The notes below the pieces were generated by a model. The model saw only the letters and a program-made list of their open reading frames with translations, searched no databases and was not told the origin of the DNA. Made by a program: the position numbers and the translations under genes. Source: Solibacillus sp. FSL H8-0538 (GTDB taxonomy: Bacteria; Bacillota; Bacilli; Bacillales_A; Planococcaceae). From it: 64,000 nucleotides of DNA. Shown here one piece after another: positions 17,322-25,475 of the stretch (its first letter is position 1; the number at the start of each line of letters is the position of its first letter). The stretch spans positions 1,789,001 to 1,853,000 of the forward strand of contig NZ_JBBOPI010000001.1 in NCBI RefSeq assembly GCF_038003525.1, in the 5' to 3' direction.

Positions 17322-17891
17322 ATGAAATTTGGTTTTGATATTGACGATACATTAATAAATTTACGAGAGCACGCCTTTCATTTATATAATAATAAATTAG
17401 CTAAGGAACTCGGACTGGATGTGTTCCGCGCCATTCCAACAGTAGAAATTCATGAACCGTTCGGGCTGACAAAAGAACAAGGCAGCAACATGTGGGTAAA
17501 CAGTATGGAAGAGATTTATTTTACAGACTGTCCGGCATTTGAAGGGGCTCTTGAAGTGTTACTCGCATTAGAGCGTGATGGTCACGACATATACTATATA
17601 ACATCTCGTCCGAAGCACTATTGCACGAATACGCGTGAATGGATGAAAGCGCAAGGCTTCCCAGTAAAGGACGAAAACTTCTTTTGTGGAATGCAGGACG
17701 ATGAAAAAATTGCCACGATTAAAACGCTTGAGCTAGACTATTATTTTGATGATAAGCCAGCTGTACTTGAAACATTAAGGAACGTACCAACGAAAGTATT
17801 CGTCATTGATCAATCGTACAATCAAAACGTTGCCATGCCGCGCATGAAAAATTGGGCGGAGTTTAGTAAGTTAGTGTTTTCGATTAAATAA
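17322..17891 (+). CDS. HAD-superfamily phosphatase (5'(3')-deoxyribonucleotidase-like)
   Basis: 189 residues. The HAD catalytic motif I is FDIDDTLI, motif II lies in YYITSRP, and motif III/IV is DYYFDDKPAVLE. The overall form resembles the NT5C/5'-nucleotidase subgroup. AGGAGG lies just before ATG 17322, 18 bases past the monooxygenase, so it is the fourth gene of the operon. Riboflavin biosynthesis needs a HAD phosphatase to remove the phosphate from the RibD product, and this gene could fill that step. That role is an inference from position. Confidence 0.82.
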   Translation: MKFGFDIDDTLINLREHAFHLYNNKLAKELGLDVFRAIPTVEIHEPFGLTKEQGSNMWVNSMEEIYFTDCPAFEGALEVLLALERDGHDIYYITSRPKHYCTNTREWMKAQGFPVKDENFFCGMQDDEKIATIKTLELDYYFDDKPAVLETLRNVPTKVFVIDQSYNQNVAMPRMKNWAEFSKLVFSIK

Positions 17892-17894
17892 ATA

Positions 17895-17935
17895 AAACAG
17901 ATGAAATCAAAATGACGATTTCATCTGTTTTTTTT
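17895..17935 (+). terminator. Terminator of the ribA-ribD operon
   Basis: AAACAGATGAAATC (17895-17908) pairs with GATTTCATCTGTTT, followed by further T. It may also work for the convergent gene at 17957. Confidence 0.92.
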
Positions 17936-17956
17936 AGTGGTAAGCGCTTTTGAAGA

Positions 17957-18634
17957 TTAAAGAAAGATTAAAGCGCTAATAATTCCTGTAAGTACAGATT
18001 GAATCAAAAATAAAAAAGACCAAATCTTTGCTGGAATCCAAGTATTCTTCGACAATGACGTTGCATCATTATCCTCACCAGGAAATTTAAATGTGAAAAG
18101 TAAAATTCGAAAGCCGGAGTAAACCGCTGAGATCAATAGTATACTGCTTAAGAAAATGGCAGTATGCGTAATAATGATTGGATTATTAAAATAAAGAATC
18201 CAACCAAGTAAACCAATAAACCCAATAATCCAACAGAATCCATATAGATTTCGAATGAAAATAAGTGAAATGAAGGACATAATCATATAAGAAATGATAA
18301 TCCATTGAAAGTTTTCTAAATACATCAGATTAAAGAAGAAAATCGATATTAAGCATGGTAGCGTGTAACCAGAATACGTAACTAGAACGCGGCTAAACCA
18401 ATTATTTGAACTACTACGTACATGACCACTCAAATTATAATGTAATTTCATTTCCAAAACCTTTCCTCTTGTAAGAACAGTCGTAATCGCATGAGAAAAT
18501 TCATGAACAAGTGTATAAGATAACTGGATAATACTACTGAAAAATGAAAGTAATTTACTTGAACGTTTGTAATAGTGAAGAATTTCATCGATAAATACAG
18601 TGACACTTGCTAAAACTAGATAACCCAAAATCAT
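17957..18634 (-). CDS. M50B-like membrane metalloprotease homologue
   Basis: 225 residues with about six membrane helices. A zinc-binding HExxH occurs as LVHEFSHAITTVLTRGKVLEMKL near residue 44, and a later GHVRSSS recalls the M50B-like family (site-2-protease relatives). Members are integral membrane proteins, most without a known substrate. AAGAGG precedes the ATG. It is convergent to the riboflavin-type operon and has no co-transcribed neighbour. The family assignment rests on HExxH plus topology, so activity is probable rather than certain. Confidence 0.75.
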   Translation of the reverse strand: MILGYLVLASVTVFIDEILHYYKRSSKLLSFFSSIIQLSYTLVHEFSHAITTVLTRGKVLEMKLHYNLSGHVRSSSNNWFSRVLVTYSGYTLPCLISIFFFNLMYLENFQWIIISYMIMSFISLIFIRNLYGFCWIIGFIGLLGWILYFNNPIIITHTAIFLSSILLISAVYSGFRILLFTFKFPGEDNDATSLSKNTWIPAKIWSFLFLIQSVLTGIISALIFL

Positions 18635-19006
18635 AAAAACCTCTTTTAGTATTCTTTTTTATTTATTATAATACACAATTTACAAAAATGAGCTGTAGAA
18701 ATATGAGAAATAGAAGGGCTTACTTATATTCTATTATTTAGAGTAAAAAGTAAAATACTAGGTTGATGGGTTAGTTGATGAACATGTTCTAATACAAATT
18801 TTCAGCAATATATAACCGTGTTGACCAAGCAGTTTTTAATTTTGAACAGAATCCATAATACTTATTTGAAAGGTTGGGGAAAGTTATTAATTAATAATAC
18901 CAAATTAGGATTCTCTTTTCGCTAGGTGGAAAATATGGTATCGTTTTAGTACTACTCAAGGGTTTGAAATGACCGATAGAGTGATGAGAAAAGGGGGTCA
19001 TTTCTA
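18635..19006. other. Intergenic region; inverted repeat around the ribosome site of the next gene
   Basis: Roughly 370 AT-rich bases. A minus-strand TATAAT near 18665-18672 probably serves the M50B-like gene. GAAATGACC (18966-18974) and GGTCATTTC (18996-19004) form a 9-bp stem that would enclose the AAGGGGG ribosome site (18991-18997) of the gene starting at 19007. The rest shows nothing I can name. Confidence 0.5.
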
Positions 19007-19588
19007 ATGACAAATAACGATCCGAAAACTCAGTATAATGGCATAATTTTATTAACATCTTATTTACAACGCGTCTTTGTTGCAGAAACAATTTATCAAC
19101 GTGTTAAAAAGGGCCATTTGGGGATACGTTATTCAGAAGCAAAGGCATTACTAGATGAAACGTATACCATTCTTCCGGTTGTTGAAAAAACGAAACAACT
19201 ATCAGTGGCTCAAAAAGCACAACTTCAATTAATAACAGAAAAAACACTCGCATTAATGAAGGGCTATTTTAAGCAAATGCCATTATCATTTAATGACAAA
19301 CTTGCACTTGTTGGATCTTCTCTATATGGTGAGCAAATGATGAATAATGGGGTAATCCGTCTAGGTAAGCTATTTAATGTAGAAGTAAACAAGGATTTTC
19401 ATATGCGTACGCAGTTTTACGAGGATCGCACAAAGATGGTTGATTTTCTAGTGAATTCGATTCACCATAACGAGCAGCCAGATGTGAACTTAGTGAAACC
19501 GATTGAGACATGGGTGGTAGACATCTTACGTCAAAAAGACTATGTACTTGCTGATATGAATAAAATCAGCGAAATGATTGGATTTTAA
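19007..19588 (+). CDS. Conserved-looking protein of unknown function (193 aa)
   Basis: A soluble, mainly helical 193-residue protein (MTNNDPKTQYNGIILLTSYLQRVFV...). I see no signal, membrane helix or motif I can assign. Start ATG 19007 follows AAGGGGG by about 9 bases, but the ribosome site lies in one arm of a 9-bp inverted repeat, which may limit translation. It is a single gene followed by a copy of the dispersed repeat. Confidence 0.7.
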   Translation: MTNNDPKTQYNGIILLTSYLQRVFVAETIYQRVKKGHLGIRYSEAKALLDETYTILPVVEKTKQLSVAQKAQLQLITEKTLALMKGYFKQMPLSFNDKLALVGSSLYGEQMMNNGVIRLGKLFNVEVNKDFHMRTQFYEDRTKMVDFLVNSIHHNEQPDVNLVKPIETWVVDILRQKDYVLADMNKISEMIGF

Positions 19589-19623
19589 TGGAGAAGCACC
19601 TTTCTTATTGAGGAGCGTTTTTT

Positions 19624-19694
19624 AGTGTAAAACTTGCTCATCCACATAAGTAAAGACATGAACTAGCCCTATTTTGGGTGAGTTGTATCTTTCA
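19624..19694 (+). repeat. Post-terminator two-hairpin repeat, copy B
   Basis: After GGAGCGTTTTTTA comes AGTGTAAAACTTGCTCATCC, then ACATAAGTAAAGACATG, the core AGCCCTATTTTGGGTGAG and TTGTATCTTTC. The head is degenerate but the second hairpin (CCC/GGG around TATTTT, flanked by AAAGA/TCTTT) is kept. Confidence 0.7.
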
Positions 19695-19720
19695 ATTTTT
19701 GATTAGGAAGACAAAAATAA

Positions 19721-19754
19721 AAACAGCCAGGCGTAAAAAATAGCCTGGCTGTTT
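19721..19754. terminator. Bidirectional terminator
   Basis: AAACAGCCAGGC (19721-19732) pairs with GCCTGGCTGTTT (19743-19754). It directly follows the stop of the minus-strand GIY-YIG gene, with A/T-rich runs on both sides. Confidence 0.9.
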
Positions 19755-19759
19755 ATTAA

Positions 19760-20137
19760 TTAACGTTCGAAAAATACTTTATCTAAATTGTATTTAGCAC
19801 GTAATGTATTGATCGCGTATGTTTCGTAAATTTCACGTTCCATTGGATCTTCGATTTCATATACTTCGATTTTGAAAATTTCATCACGGTGTTTAACCAT
19901 TGGAGAAACATTATCTTCAAAATGCTTTTTAATACGTTGACGAATTTTACGTGCTTTCCCTACGAATAAAAGCTCGTTTTTTTCGTTGTAGAAGAAGAAA
20001 ATACCACCATTTTCACGAGTGATTTTATGGAAATCGATAAATCCGTGGTAAGGTGTAATTTCTACATCTCCTGGCTTTAACACTTGTTCACGTTGGCGAA
20101 TAACTAAGTCTGGTTTTGGTAATTCAATTTTAATCAA
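19760..20137 (-). CDS. GIY-YIG nuclease-domain protein
   Basis: 125 residues. The GIY-YIG core appears in variant form as GGIFFFYNEKNELLFVGKARKIRQRIKKHF, with a later YETYAINTLRAKYN where the catalytic Glu and Asn regions fall. The domain resembles the N-terminal part of UvrC and small stand-alone nucleases. The start is TTG at 20137-20135; GAGGG lies about 12 bases upstream, a slightly long spacing. Activity (endonuclease) is by family; cellular role unknown. Confidence 0.8.
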   Translation of the reverse strand: MIKIELPKPDLVIRQREQVLKPGDVEITPYHGFIDFHKITRENGGIFFFYNEKNELLFVGKARKIRQRIKKHFEDNVSPMVKHRDEIFKIEVYEIEDPMEREIYETYAINTLRAKYNLDKVFFER

Positions 20138-20397
20138 AACAATTCACGTCCCTCATATTATTAAGACTCTATTGTACAATACAAATGCCCAATTCGCTAT
20201 TAAAATCCCTAAAATAATTATTCACGACGAAACTACAGGGTATTGCGGTTATTTGTCGAAAATTAGTATTAATAAAAAACAAATACAATTCATATTATCC
20301 GACGCTTAGTGTTCTTTTTTTATTTTTTACACTCGCACCAAATTTTATTGAAAATCAATAATAACAGACGTGAATTACTAATAAAGGAGCACACAAG

Positions 20398-20694
20398 ATG
20401 CCATTAGAAGAATCAAACAACTTTAGTCTATTAGCTATACAAAGCTTTATGGGGAAATACACACGTGATATTATTGCTGATTTAAACATCATTCGTGGCT
20501 TAGAGGTTGCACCTGGCTTTGCGAAAACAGCAATGGGCGCGAAAATACTTGGAGAAATTGTAGGAAAAATGCTACAGTATTTGTCACGTTTTCATCTAGG
20601 TCATTATCATGATAATGCTTACGCATTTTTAGCATCAGACGAGACAAGTTACAATATGGATCATTTACTTCATATGGATGGTGGTATGATATGA
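20398..20694 (+). CDS. Small protein of unknown function, coupled to an acetyltransferase
   Basis: 98 residues (MPLEESNNFSLLAIQSFMGKYTRDIIADLNII...) with no recognisable domain. AAAGGAGC is well spaced before ATG 20398. Its stop overlaps the start of the GNAT gene (ATGA), so the two are made together. The His/Tyr-rich middle (FHLGHYHDNAYAF) is notable, but I cannot assign a function. Confidence 0.65.
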   Translation: MPLEESNNFSLLAIQSFMGKYTRDIIADLNIIRGLEVAPGFAKTAMGAKILGEIVGKMLQYLSRFHLGHYHDNAYAFLASDETSYNMDHLLHMDGGMI

Positions 20695-21266
20695 AGCAAG
20701 ATATTATTTTAGAAAACGATGTTGTCCTTTTACGTAGAATGACGATGGATGATGTGGATTCCATTGCATTAGTTGGCTTAGATGAGCGTATTTGGCCGTA
20801 CTTATCGGTAACACTTAGAACACGCGAAGATGTAGAGCAGTATGTAAAAATAGCAGTTACCAACCAAATAACCGACACAGAATATCCGTTTGTTATTATT
20901 GAAAAACAAACGGGCAAGCTAGTCGGCTCAACAAGATTTATGAATATTTCTGAACAGCACAAGCATTTAGAAATTGGCTCCACATGGTTAATACCTAACG
21001 TCTGGCGCACAGCCATCAATACGAATTGTAAGTATTTATTATTGCACTATTGCTTTGAAGAACTCGGACTAAAACGTGTGCAAATTAAAACGGATGATGA
21101 AAATATGCGCTCGAAGCTAGCCATTGCTAGAATAGGTGCAAAGTTTGAAGGCATTCTTCGTCAACATATGATTCGAAAAGATGGCACAATGCGAAATACG
21201 GCTATGTTTAGTGTTGTCTGTTCGGAGTGGCCGGAGACGAAGGGACATATTCAAAAATTACTATAG
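20691..21266 (+). CDS. GNAT acetyltransferase, RimJ/RimL-like
   Basis: 191 residues with the RimJ/RimL form of the GNAT fold: LENDVVLLRRMTMDDVD at the start, EIGSTWLIPNVWRTAINT where the acetyl-CoA loop falls, and ELGLKRVQIKTDDENMRSKLAIARIGAKFEG. The family N-acetylates protein or small-molecule amines; the substrate here is unknown. The start overlaps the preceding small gene by 4 bases, and a strong hairpin follows the stop. Confidence 0.85.
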   Translation: MKQDIILENDVVLLRRMTMDDVDSIALVGLDERIWPYLSVTLRTREDVEQYVKIAVTNQITDTEYPFVIIEKQTGKLVGSTRFMNISEQHKHLEIGSTWLIPNVWRTAINTNCKYLLLHYCFEELGLKRVQIKTDDENMRSKLAIARIGAKFEGILRQHMIRKDGTMRNTAMFSVVCSEWPETKGHIQKLL

Positions 21267-21281
21267 GTTAATATAATGCAA

Positions 21282-21318
21282 AAAGCTTAGTCTAATTGGC
21301 AGACTAAGCTTTAACCTT
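21282..21318 (+). terminator. Terminator of GNAT operon
   Basis: AAAGCTTAGTCT (21282-21293) pairs with AGACTAAGCTTT (21301-21312). The T run is short. Confidence 0.8.
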
Positions 21319-21576
21319 ATTGTTATTGAACTGCTACAATACCTAAAACTAGAAAATCCCCCACGTCCGAACGACTAATGTATTAATCAGCACAAACGTC
21401 GACAATAAAACGGACAACTAAAATATCTCCGGGTAAAAATACAATTCATGTAGAACCATTCCCAATAACCTTAGCTAACCCAATTTAACAGGCCTCATAA
21501 ATTTCCTTTCGCATATACCAATTTCGAAGTAGGGAAGAGCTTAAAATCAATTATTAATTTTTTCCAATTTTTATTG

Positions 21577-21617
21577 TATAATTCCTAAATGTTAGTGTAT
21601 TATGTTACTAGTACACT
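21577..21617 (+). promoter_or_regulatory. Promoter and YtrA-type operator of the GntR/ABC operon
   Basis: A TATAAT -10 box (21577-21582) is followed by the inverted repeat AGTGTA (21594-21599)-N12-TACACT (21612-21617). This covers the expected transcription start. B. subtilis YtrA, a short GntR repressor of an ABC operon, is reported to bind AGTGTA/TACACT half sites with, as I recall, 13 bases between. The operon downstream encodes a YtrA-type regulator, so autoregulation is likely. The intergenic stretch from 21319 to 21576 shows nothing else I recognise. Confidence 0.7.
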
Positions 21618-21635
21618 ATGACGTGAGGTGATGGA

Positions 21636-22409
21636 ATGAAGAAATTTAACGGATTACTGAAGAAGGAGTGGGTACTGTACCGCCTTTGGATATTTGCTGC
21701 CTTTATGATGGGCTTGGCGATTTTATACTTATTGCCGTTTGCTCTTAGTAAAGGGAATCTAGAATTAATAACGGATGAGTTACATTTTGGTTTAATGATG
21801 GCCACATTAGTGATGGGCAGCCTATTTATTCTCATCCAGTTTTTATCAAGCATTCGGAGCGATGTGCATAAAAAGGATATTTGGTTACATTCAACGAGTT
21901 CCATAGTGCAACTACTAGGTGTGAAGATGCTATTTACCGGAGTAAGTTATTTAGTCTATATGGTATTGTTTACATCACTTGGTATGTATACAGTAAATGA
22001 TCTATATGAAGGCAGTTTCCCACAAATATTATTTTTGCAAAGCATTATTGTTGGAGTAGCATTATCAGCGGAAGTTGTCTTCTTTGTAACTATTATAGTT
22101 TTTTATGCACTCTATTTAACACTAAAACGTTACATCGGGCGCTTTGCAATCCTCATTACCGCAATCTTATTTTTTGTAATAAATGGGGCAATATTCACCT
22201 TTGAAAACACCAGTCTATATGCAGTACTGTTTTATTACGGTCAGATTGATCTAAACCCATTACTAAGTTATTTACCTTCTCCAATAACGCCATCATTAAC
22301 AATGGCATTTGGCACCATTTATATGGCTGAACAAATCGTTTCCTTGCTACTCCTTGTTATCCTGTTCATAGTTGGCGCAAAATGGACGGAGAAGGTGGTA
22401 TTAAAATGA
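21636..22409 (+). CDS. ABC-2-type membrane protein
   Basis: 257 residues with six to seven predicted membrane helices and an amphipathic start (MKKFNGLLKKEWVLYRLW) typical of ABC-2 permeases. It is the first gene of a five-gene operon with a GntR regulator, two ABC ATPases and a second permease, arranged like B. subtilis ytr or related cell-envelope-stress exporters. GTGAGGTGATGG precedes the ATG. The substrate is unknown; export of a peptide antibiotic or envelope precursor is a reasonable guess from context. Confidence 0.78.
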   Translation: MKKFNGLLKKEWVLYRLWIFAAFMMGLAILYLLPFALSKGNLELITDELHFGLMMATLVMGSLFILIQFLSSIRSDVHKKDIWLHSTSSIVQLLGVKMLFTGVSYLVYMVLFTSLGMYTVNDLYEGSFPQILFLQSIIVGVALSAEVVFFVTIIVFYALYLTLKRYIGRFAILITAILFFVINGAIFTFENTSLYAVLFYYGQIDLNPLLSYLPSPITPSLTMAFGTIYMAEQIVSLLLLVILFIVGAKWTEKVVLK

Positions 22410-22759
22410 CAGTGGATTTCTCCAAGGACAAACCTATATACAGTCAGCTAGTTGATCGACTTTGTGGAGAAGTCATTAAGGGAGAATTGAAGCCAGGGGA
22501 CCGTTTACCGTCCGTTCGAGAATATGCGCTGGAATCAGGTGTCAATGTGAATACCGTACAACGCGTGTATAAGGAGCTTGAAGCGATGGAAATGACTGAC
22601 ACAAAACGTGGGCAAGGAACCTTTATTACGATGAATGAACAACGTATTGCCGAGCTACGTGAGACGATGAAGCGCCAGCTAGCACAGAGCTTTTTAGCAT
22701 CTATTGAAGCATTTGGTTTTACGAAAGAGGAGATCATCGAGGTATTACGAAACAAATAA
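22406..22759 (+). CDS. GntR-family regulator, YtrA subfamily
   Basis: 117 residues. The N-terminal winged helix reads PIYSQLVDRLCGEVIKGELKPGDRLPSVREYALESGVNVNTVQRVYKELE, and the short C-terminal helical pair is characteristic of the YtrA subfamily. The ATG at 22406 overlaps the upstream stop (ATGA) and follows GGAGAAGGTGG; the ATG at 22382 adds a spurious MDGEGGIK. It probably represses its own operon through the AGTGTA/TACACT site at 21594-21617. Confidence 0.9.
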   Translation: MTVDFSKDKPIYSQLVDRLCGEVIKGELKPGDRLPSVREYALESGVNVNTVQRVYKELEAMEMTDTKRGQGTFITMNEQRIAELRETMKRQLAQSFLASIEAFGFTKEEIIEVLRNK

Positions 22760-22772
22760 AGAGGTGAACAGA

Positions 22773-23474
22773 ATGCTACAGTTATCCAATGTATCCTTTA
22801 AATATGTAGGAAAAGACGTCTTGAGTAAGATTGACCTTACAATCCCATCCGGACAAATTATCGGGCTTGTGGGCGAAAATGGTAGTGGGAAATCAACGCT
22901 TCTGAAAATAATAACGGGGCTCCTTACACCAACTACTGGGACCGTTACTCTATACGGCGTACCTGTTACACGAAAGAGCGCCAAGTCCATCGCATTTATG
23001 CCAGATACTGATTTGTTTTACGAATACTATACGGGCGAAGAGCTCTTTCAGTTTTATGCTTCGCAGTTTAGCGATTTCAATTATGATAAAGCATGTATGA
23101 TTGCAGTCGATTTGCAAGTTGAGATGCGGACAAAGTTAAAAAATCTGTCAAAAGGAAATCGAGGCAAGATGAAAATGGCTGCGACACTTGGCAGGAATGT
23201 TCCGTATTACATTTTAGATGAACCGTTTGGCGGTCTAGATCCCATGGCGAGAGAGGCACTCATTAAAGCGCTAATCCGTTTTAGTGATGCCGAAAGTCAA
23301 ACGATTTTCTTATCTACACATGAAGTACAAGAAGTAGAGCCAATTTTAGACAAAATTCTACTACTAGCTAATGGGGAAATTGCGGCGCAGGAAGAAATCG
23401 AGGATATCCGCAATTTCACGCAGCAAGATGCCGTCCAATGGATGAAGTCACTATATAAAAACGAGGTGAGGTAA
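22773..23474 (+). CDS. ABC transporter ATP-binding protein
   Basis: 233 residues. Walker A is GENGSGKST, the signature is the divergent LSKGNRGKM, Walker B is YILDEPFGGLDP, and the H-loop is LSTHEVQEVE. AGAGGTG at 22760-22766 sets ATG 22773 as start; upstream in-frame ATG 22704 lies inside the regulator gene. The subfamily resembles YtrB/BcrA-type exporters. It forms the ATPase for the permease at 21636 by position. Confidence 0.88.
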   Translation: MLQLSNVSFKYVGKDVLSKIDLTIPSGQIIGLVGENGSGKSTLLKIITGLLTPTTGTVTLYGVPVTRKSAKSIAFMPDTDLFYEYYTGEELFQFYASQFSDFNYDKACMIAVDLQVEMRTKLKNLSKGNRGKMKMAATLGRNVPYYILDEPFGGLDPMAREALIKALIRFSDAESQTIFLSTHEVQEVEPILDKILLLANGEIAAQEEIEDIRNFTQQDAVQWMKSLYKNEVR

Positions 23475-24392
23475 ATGGAACCAATTGTACAACTTAAAAA
23501 TTTATCTAAAACAATTAAGGGCAAGCAAATTATTGATCAATTGACGCTGGACTTATACCCAGGTCAAATAACAGGATTCTTAGGTCCAAATGGGGCAGGA
23601 AAAACGACAACAATCCGAATGATGACGGGCCTAATGCATCCAACTGCCGGGGAGGTCATTATTGACGGACAATCGCTAACGGAGCATTACGAGGAAGCCA
23701 TTAGTAAGGTTGGTGTCATTGTAGAAAACCCGGAAATGTACAAGTTTATGTCAGGCTACAAAAACTTACTACATTTCGCGCGTATGCATAAAAACGTCTC
23801 AAAAGAGCGTATTAATGAAGTTGTTCGCCAGGTTGGGTTAGAAAACCGCATTAACGAAAAGGTTTCAACTTATTCACTTGGTATGCGCCAACGTCTTGGC
23901 CTAGCACAGGCTCTACTGCATCATCCGAAGTTTCTTATTTTAGATGAACCAACAAATGGTCTGGACCCAGCTGGTATTCGTGAATTCCGTCAATACTTAC
24001 GTCAAATTGCTGAAAATGAAGGCGTATCGGTTTTTGTATCCAGTCATTTACTGTCAGAAATTGAACTAATGTGCGACCGTATTGCCATCATTCAAAACGG
24101 TAGGCTTATTGATTTACGTGAGATGAATCAAGACACGGCGACCGTTTATTACGTAGAGGCAACACCAACTGTCGAGGCAAGTGCTGTACTAGACGAGCTA
24201 AGCATTTCATACAAAGTAAACGGCAGTGGATTGGAGCTGGATGTGGAAAAACAGCAAATTCCAGCAATCGTGACAACGCTCGTGAATCGTAATATTCACG
24301 TATACGCGGTTCAGCCAAAGCAACAAACATTAGAAGATCAGTTTTTAGAAATGACAGGAGGTGGCCAAATTGCTGAAGCTAATACAAAATGA
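23475..24392 (+). CDS. ABC transporter ATP-binding protein, BcrA-like
   Basis: 305 residues. Walker A GPNGAGKTT, signature YSLGMRQRLGLAQ, Walker B LILDEPTNGLDP and H-loop VSSHLLSEIE are all canonical. The C-terminal extension of about 80 residues is typical of BcrA-type ATPases from bacitracin/lantibiotic resistance and immunity exporters. It begins directly after the previous stop and overlaps the next permease by about 20 bases. Confidence 0.9.
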   Translation: MEPIVQLKNLSKTIKGKQIIDQLTLDLYPGQITGFLGPNGAGKTTTIRMMTGLMHPTAGEVIIDGQSLTEHYEEAISKVGVIVENPEMYKFMSGYKNLLHFARMHKNVSKERINEVVRQVGLENRINEKVSTYSLGMRQRLGLAQALLHHPKFLILDEPTNGLDPAGIREFRQYLRQIAENEGVSVFVSSHLLSEIELMCDRIAIIQNGRLIDLREMNQDTATVYYVEATPTVEASAVLDELSISYKVNGSGLELDVEKQQIPAIVTTLVNRNIHVYAVQPKQQTLEDQFLEMTGGGQIAEANTK

Positions 24393-25308
24393 GTGGATGA
24401 AACTTTGGGCAAAAAAAGCGTCATGGGTAATGCTTGCTCTACTAATTGTCATCATCATTCTTCCAACAGCGATTACGAAATACTATGAGTTGAAAAATCC
24501 AGAAGAACGAACATGGCAGGAAATCGAAGAACAAAACATCACAGCGAATGAAGAACTACTTGCGAGCGGCGATCTACCTCTTGAAAATACAGGTATTATC
24601 GACGAGCAAATTGCTATCTCAAAATATCGTCTTGCGAATGACATCCCCAACGACAGTTCAAAAAGTGTGGAAGGTACAGTGTCTTACGGTATTGATTTAA
24701 TTATGCTCATCACTTTGTTTACGGTCATTGTTGCAGCAACGATTGTTTCCAGTGAATTTTCAACAGGCACAATTAAAATGCTGTTAACGCGTCCTGTATC
24801 ACGCGCCAAAATTTTAACATCCAAGCTACTAACGGTATTTTTATACGGGATACTGTTAATCGTTGTCAATCTAATCGTTTCATATTTAGTCGGCCTCGTC
24901 GTTTATGGAGCAGGTTCAGGGATCGCATTATCGTTTGTGGACGGGGTAGTCGTAGAGGAGAGCGTTTGGGGGAACTTAAGTTACATATTACTGTTATCAT
25001 TCGGTGACTTTATTATGTCTACACTGTTTGCCTTCTTAATCGGCTCAGTCTTCCGCTCAAGTTCACTTGCAATCGGACTGACAATGTTCATCTCATTTAT
25101 GGGCTCAATGATTGTCGCCTTTTTAAGCCAATACGCGTTCGTCAAATACATCTGGCTCACACATAGCAATTTAACACAATACGCATACGACAACGTAATG
25201 GTAGAAGGTATTACCATGCCAATGTCATTGACGGTCCTCGCGATATACGCGGTGATTTTCTTAGTTATTAGCTATGGGTCATTTATGAAGCGAGATGTGA
25301 CGGCTTAA
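24370..25308 (+). CDS. ABC-2 family permease
   Basis: 312 residues. It has an N-terminal helix (KKASWVMLALLIVIIILP), a soluble loop of about 90 residues, then five more membrane helices, as in ABC-2 permeases of the NatB/BcrB kind. SGEFSTGTIKMLLTRPVSRAKIL-like text (seen here as SSEFSTGTIKMLLTRPVSR) marks the family. The start is TTG 24370, 6-7 bases after AGGAGGTG; GTG 24361 is part of that site. It pairs with the BcrA-like ATPase just upstream. Confidence 0.87.
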   Translation: MLKLIQNEWMKLWAKKASWVMLALLIVIIILPTAITKYYELKNPEERTWQEIEEQNITANEELLASGDLPLENTGIIDEQIAISKYRLANDIPNDSSKSVEGTVSYGIDLIMLITLFTVIVAATIVSSEFSTGTIKMLLTRPVSRAKILTSKLLTVFLYGILLIVVNLIVSYLVGLVVYGAGSGIALSFVDGVVVEESVWGNLSYILLLSFGDFIMSTLFAFLIGSVFRSSSLAIGLTMFISFMGSMIVAFLSQYAFVKYIWLTHSNLTQYAYDNVMVEGITMPMSLTVLAIYAVIFLVISYGSFMKRDVTA

Positions 25309-25322
25309 TAGGTGAAGGAAGG

Positions 25323-25352
25323 AACACCGTCTTTTCGTAAGACGGTGTTTTG
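25323..25352 (+). terminator. Terminator of the GntR/ABC operon
   Basis: AACACCGTCTT (25323-25333) pairs with AAGACGGTGTT (25339-25349) around a TTCGT loop, followed by a T-rich tail. The best-preserved copy of the dispersed repeat starts 7 bases later. Confidence 0.9.
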
Positions 25353-25358
25353 ATTTTG

Positions 25359-25440
25359 GTGGATAAGAAAGTATAATTTTCCCATCCACATAAGTAAGGA
25401 CATCAACTCGCCCTATTTTAGGCGAGTTGTGTCTTTCTAA
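25359..25440 (+). repeat. Post-terminator two-hairpin repeat, copy C (reference copy)
   Basis: First stem: GTGGAT (25359-25364) with ATCCAC (25384-25389), enclosing AAGAAAGTATAATTTTCCC. Linker ATAAGTAA. Second stem: GGACATCAACTCGCC with GGCGAGTTGTGTCTTT across CTATTTTA, the AACTCGCC/GGCGAGTT core being perfect. It ends TTTCTAA. This copy defines the family; the others keep the same order of blocks. Confidence 0.8.
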
Positions 25441-25475
25441 TGAACGGGGTTGGCAAATACCAGTTAATGTATATT

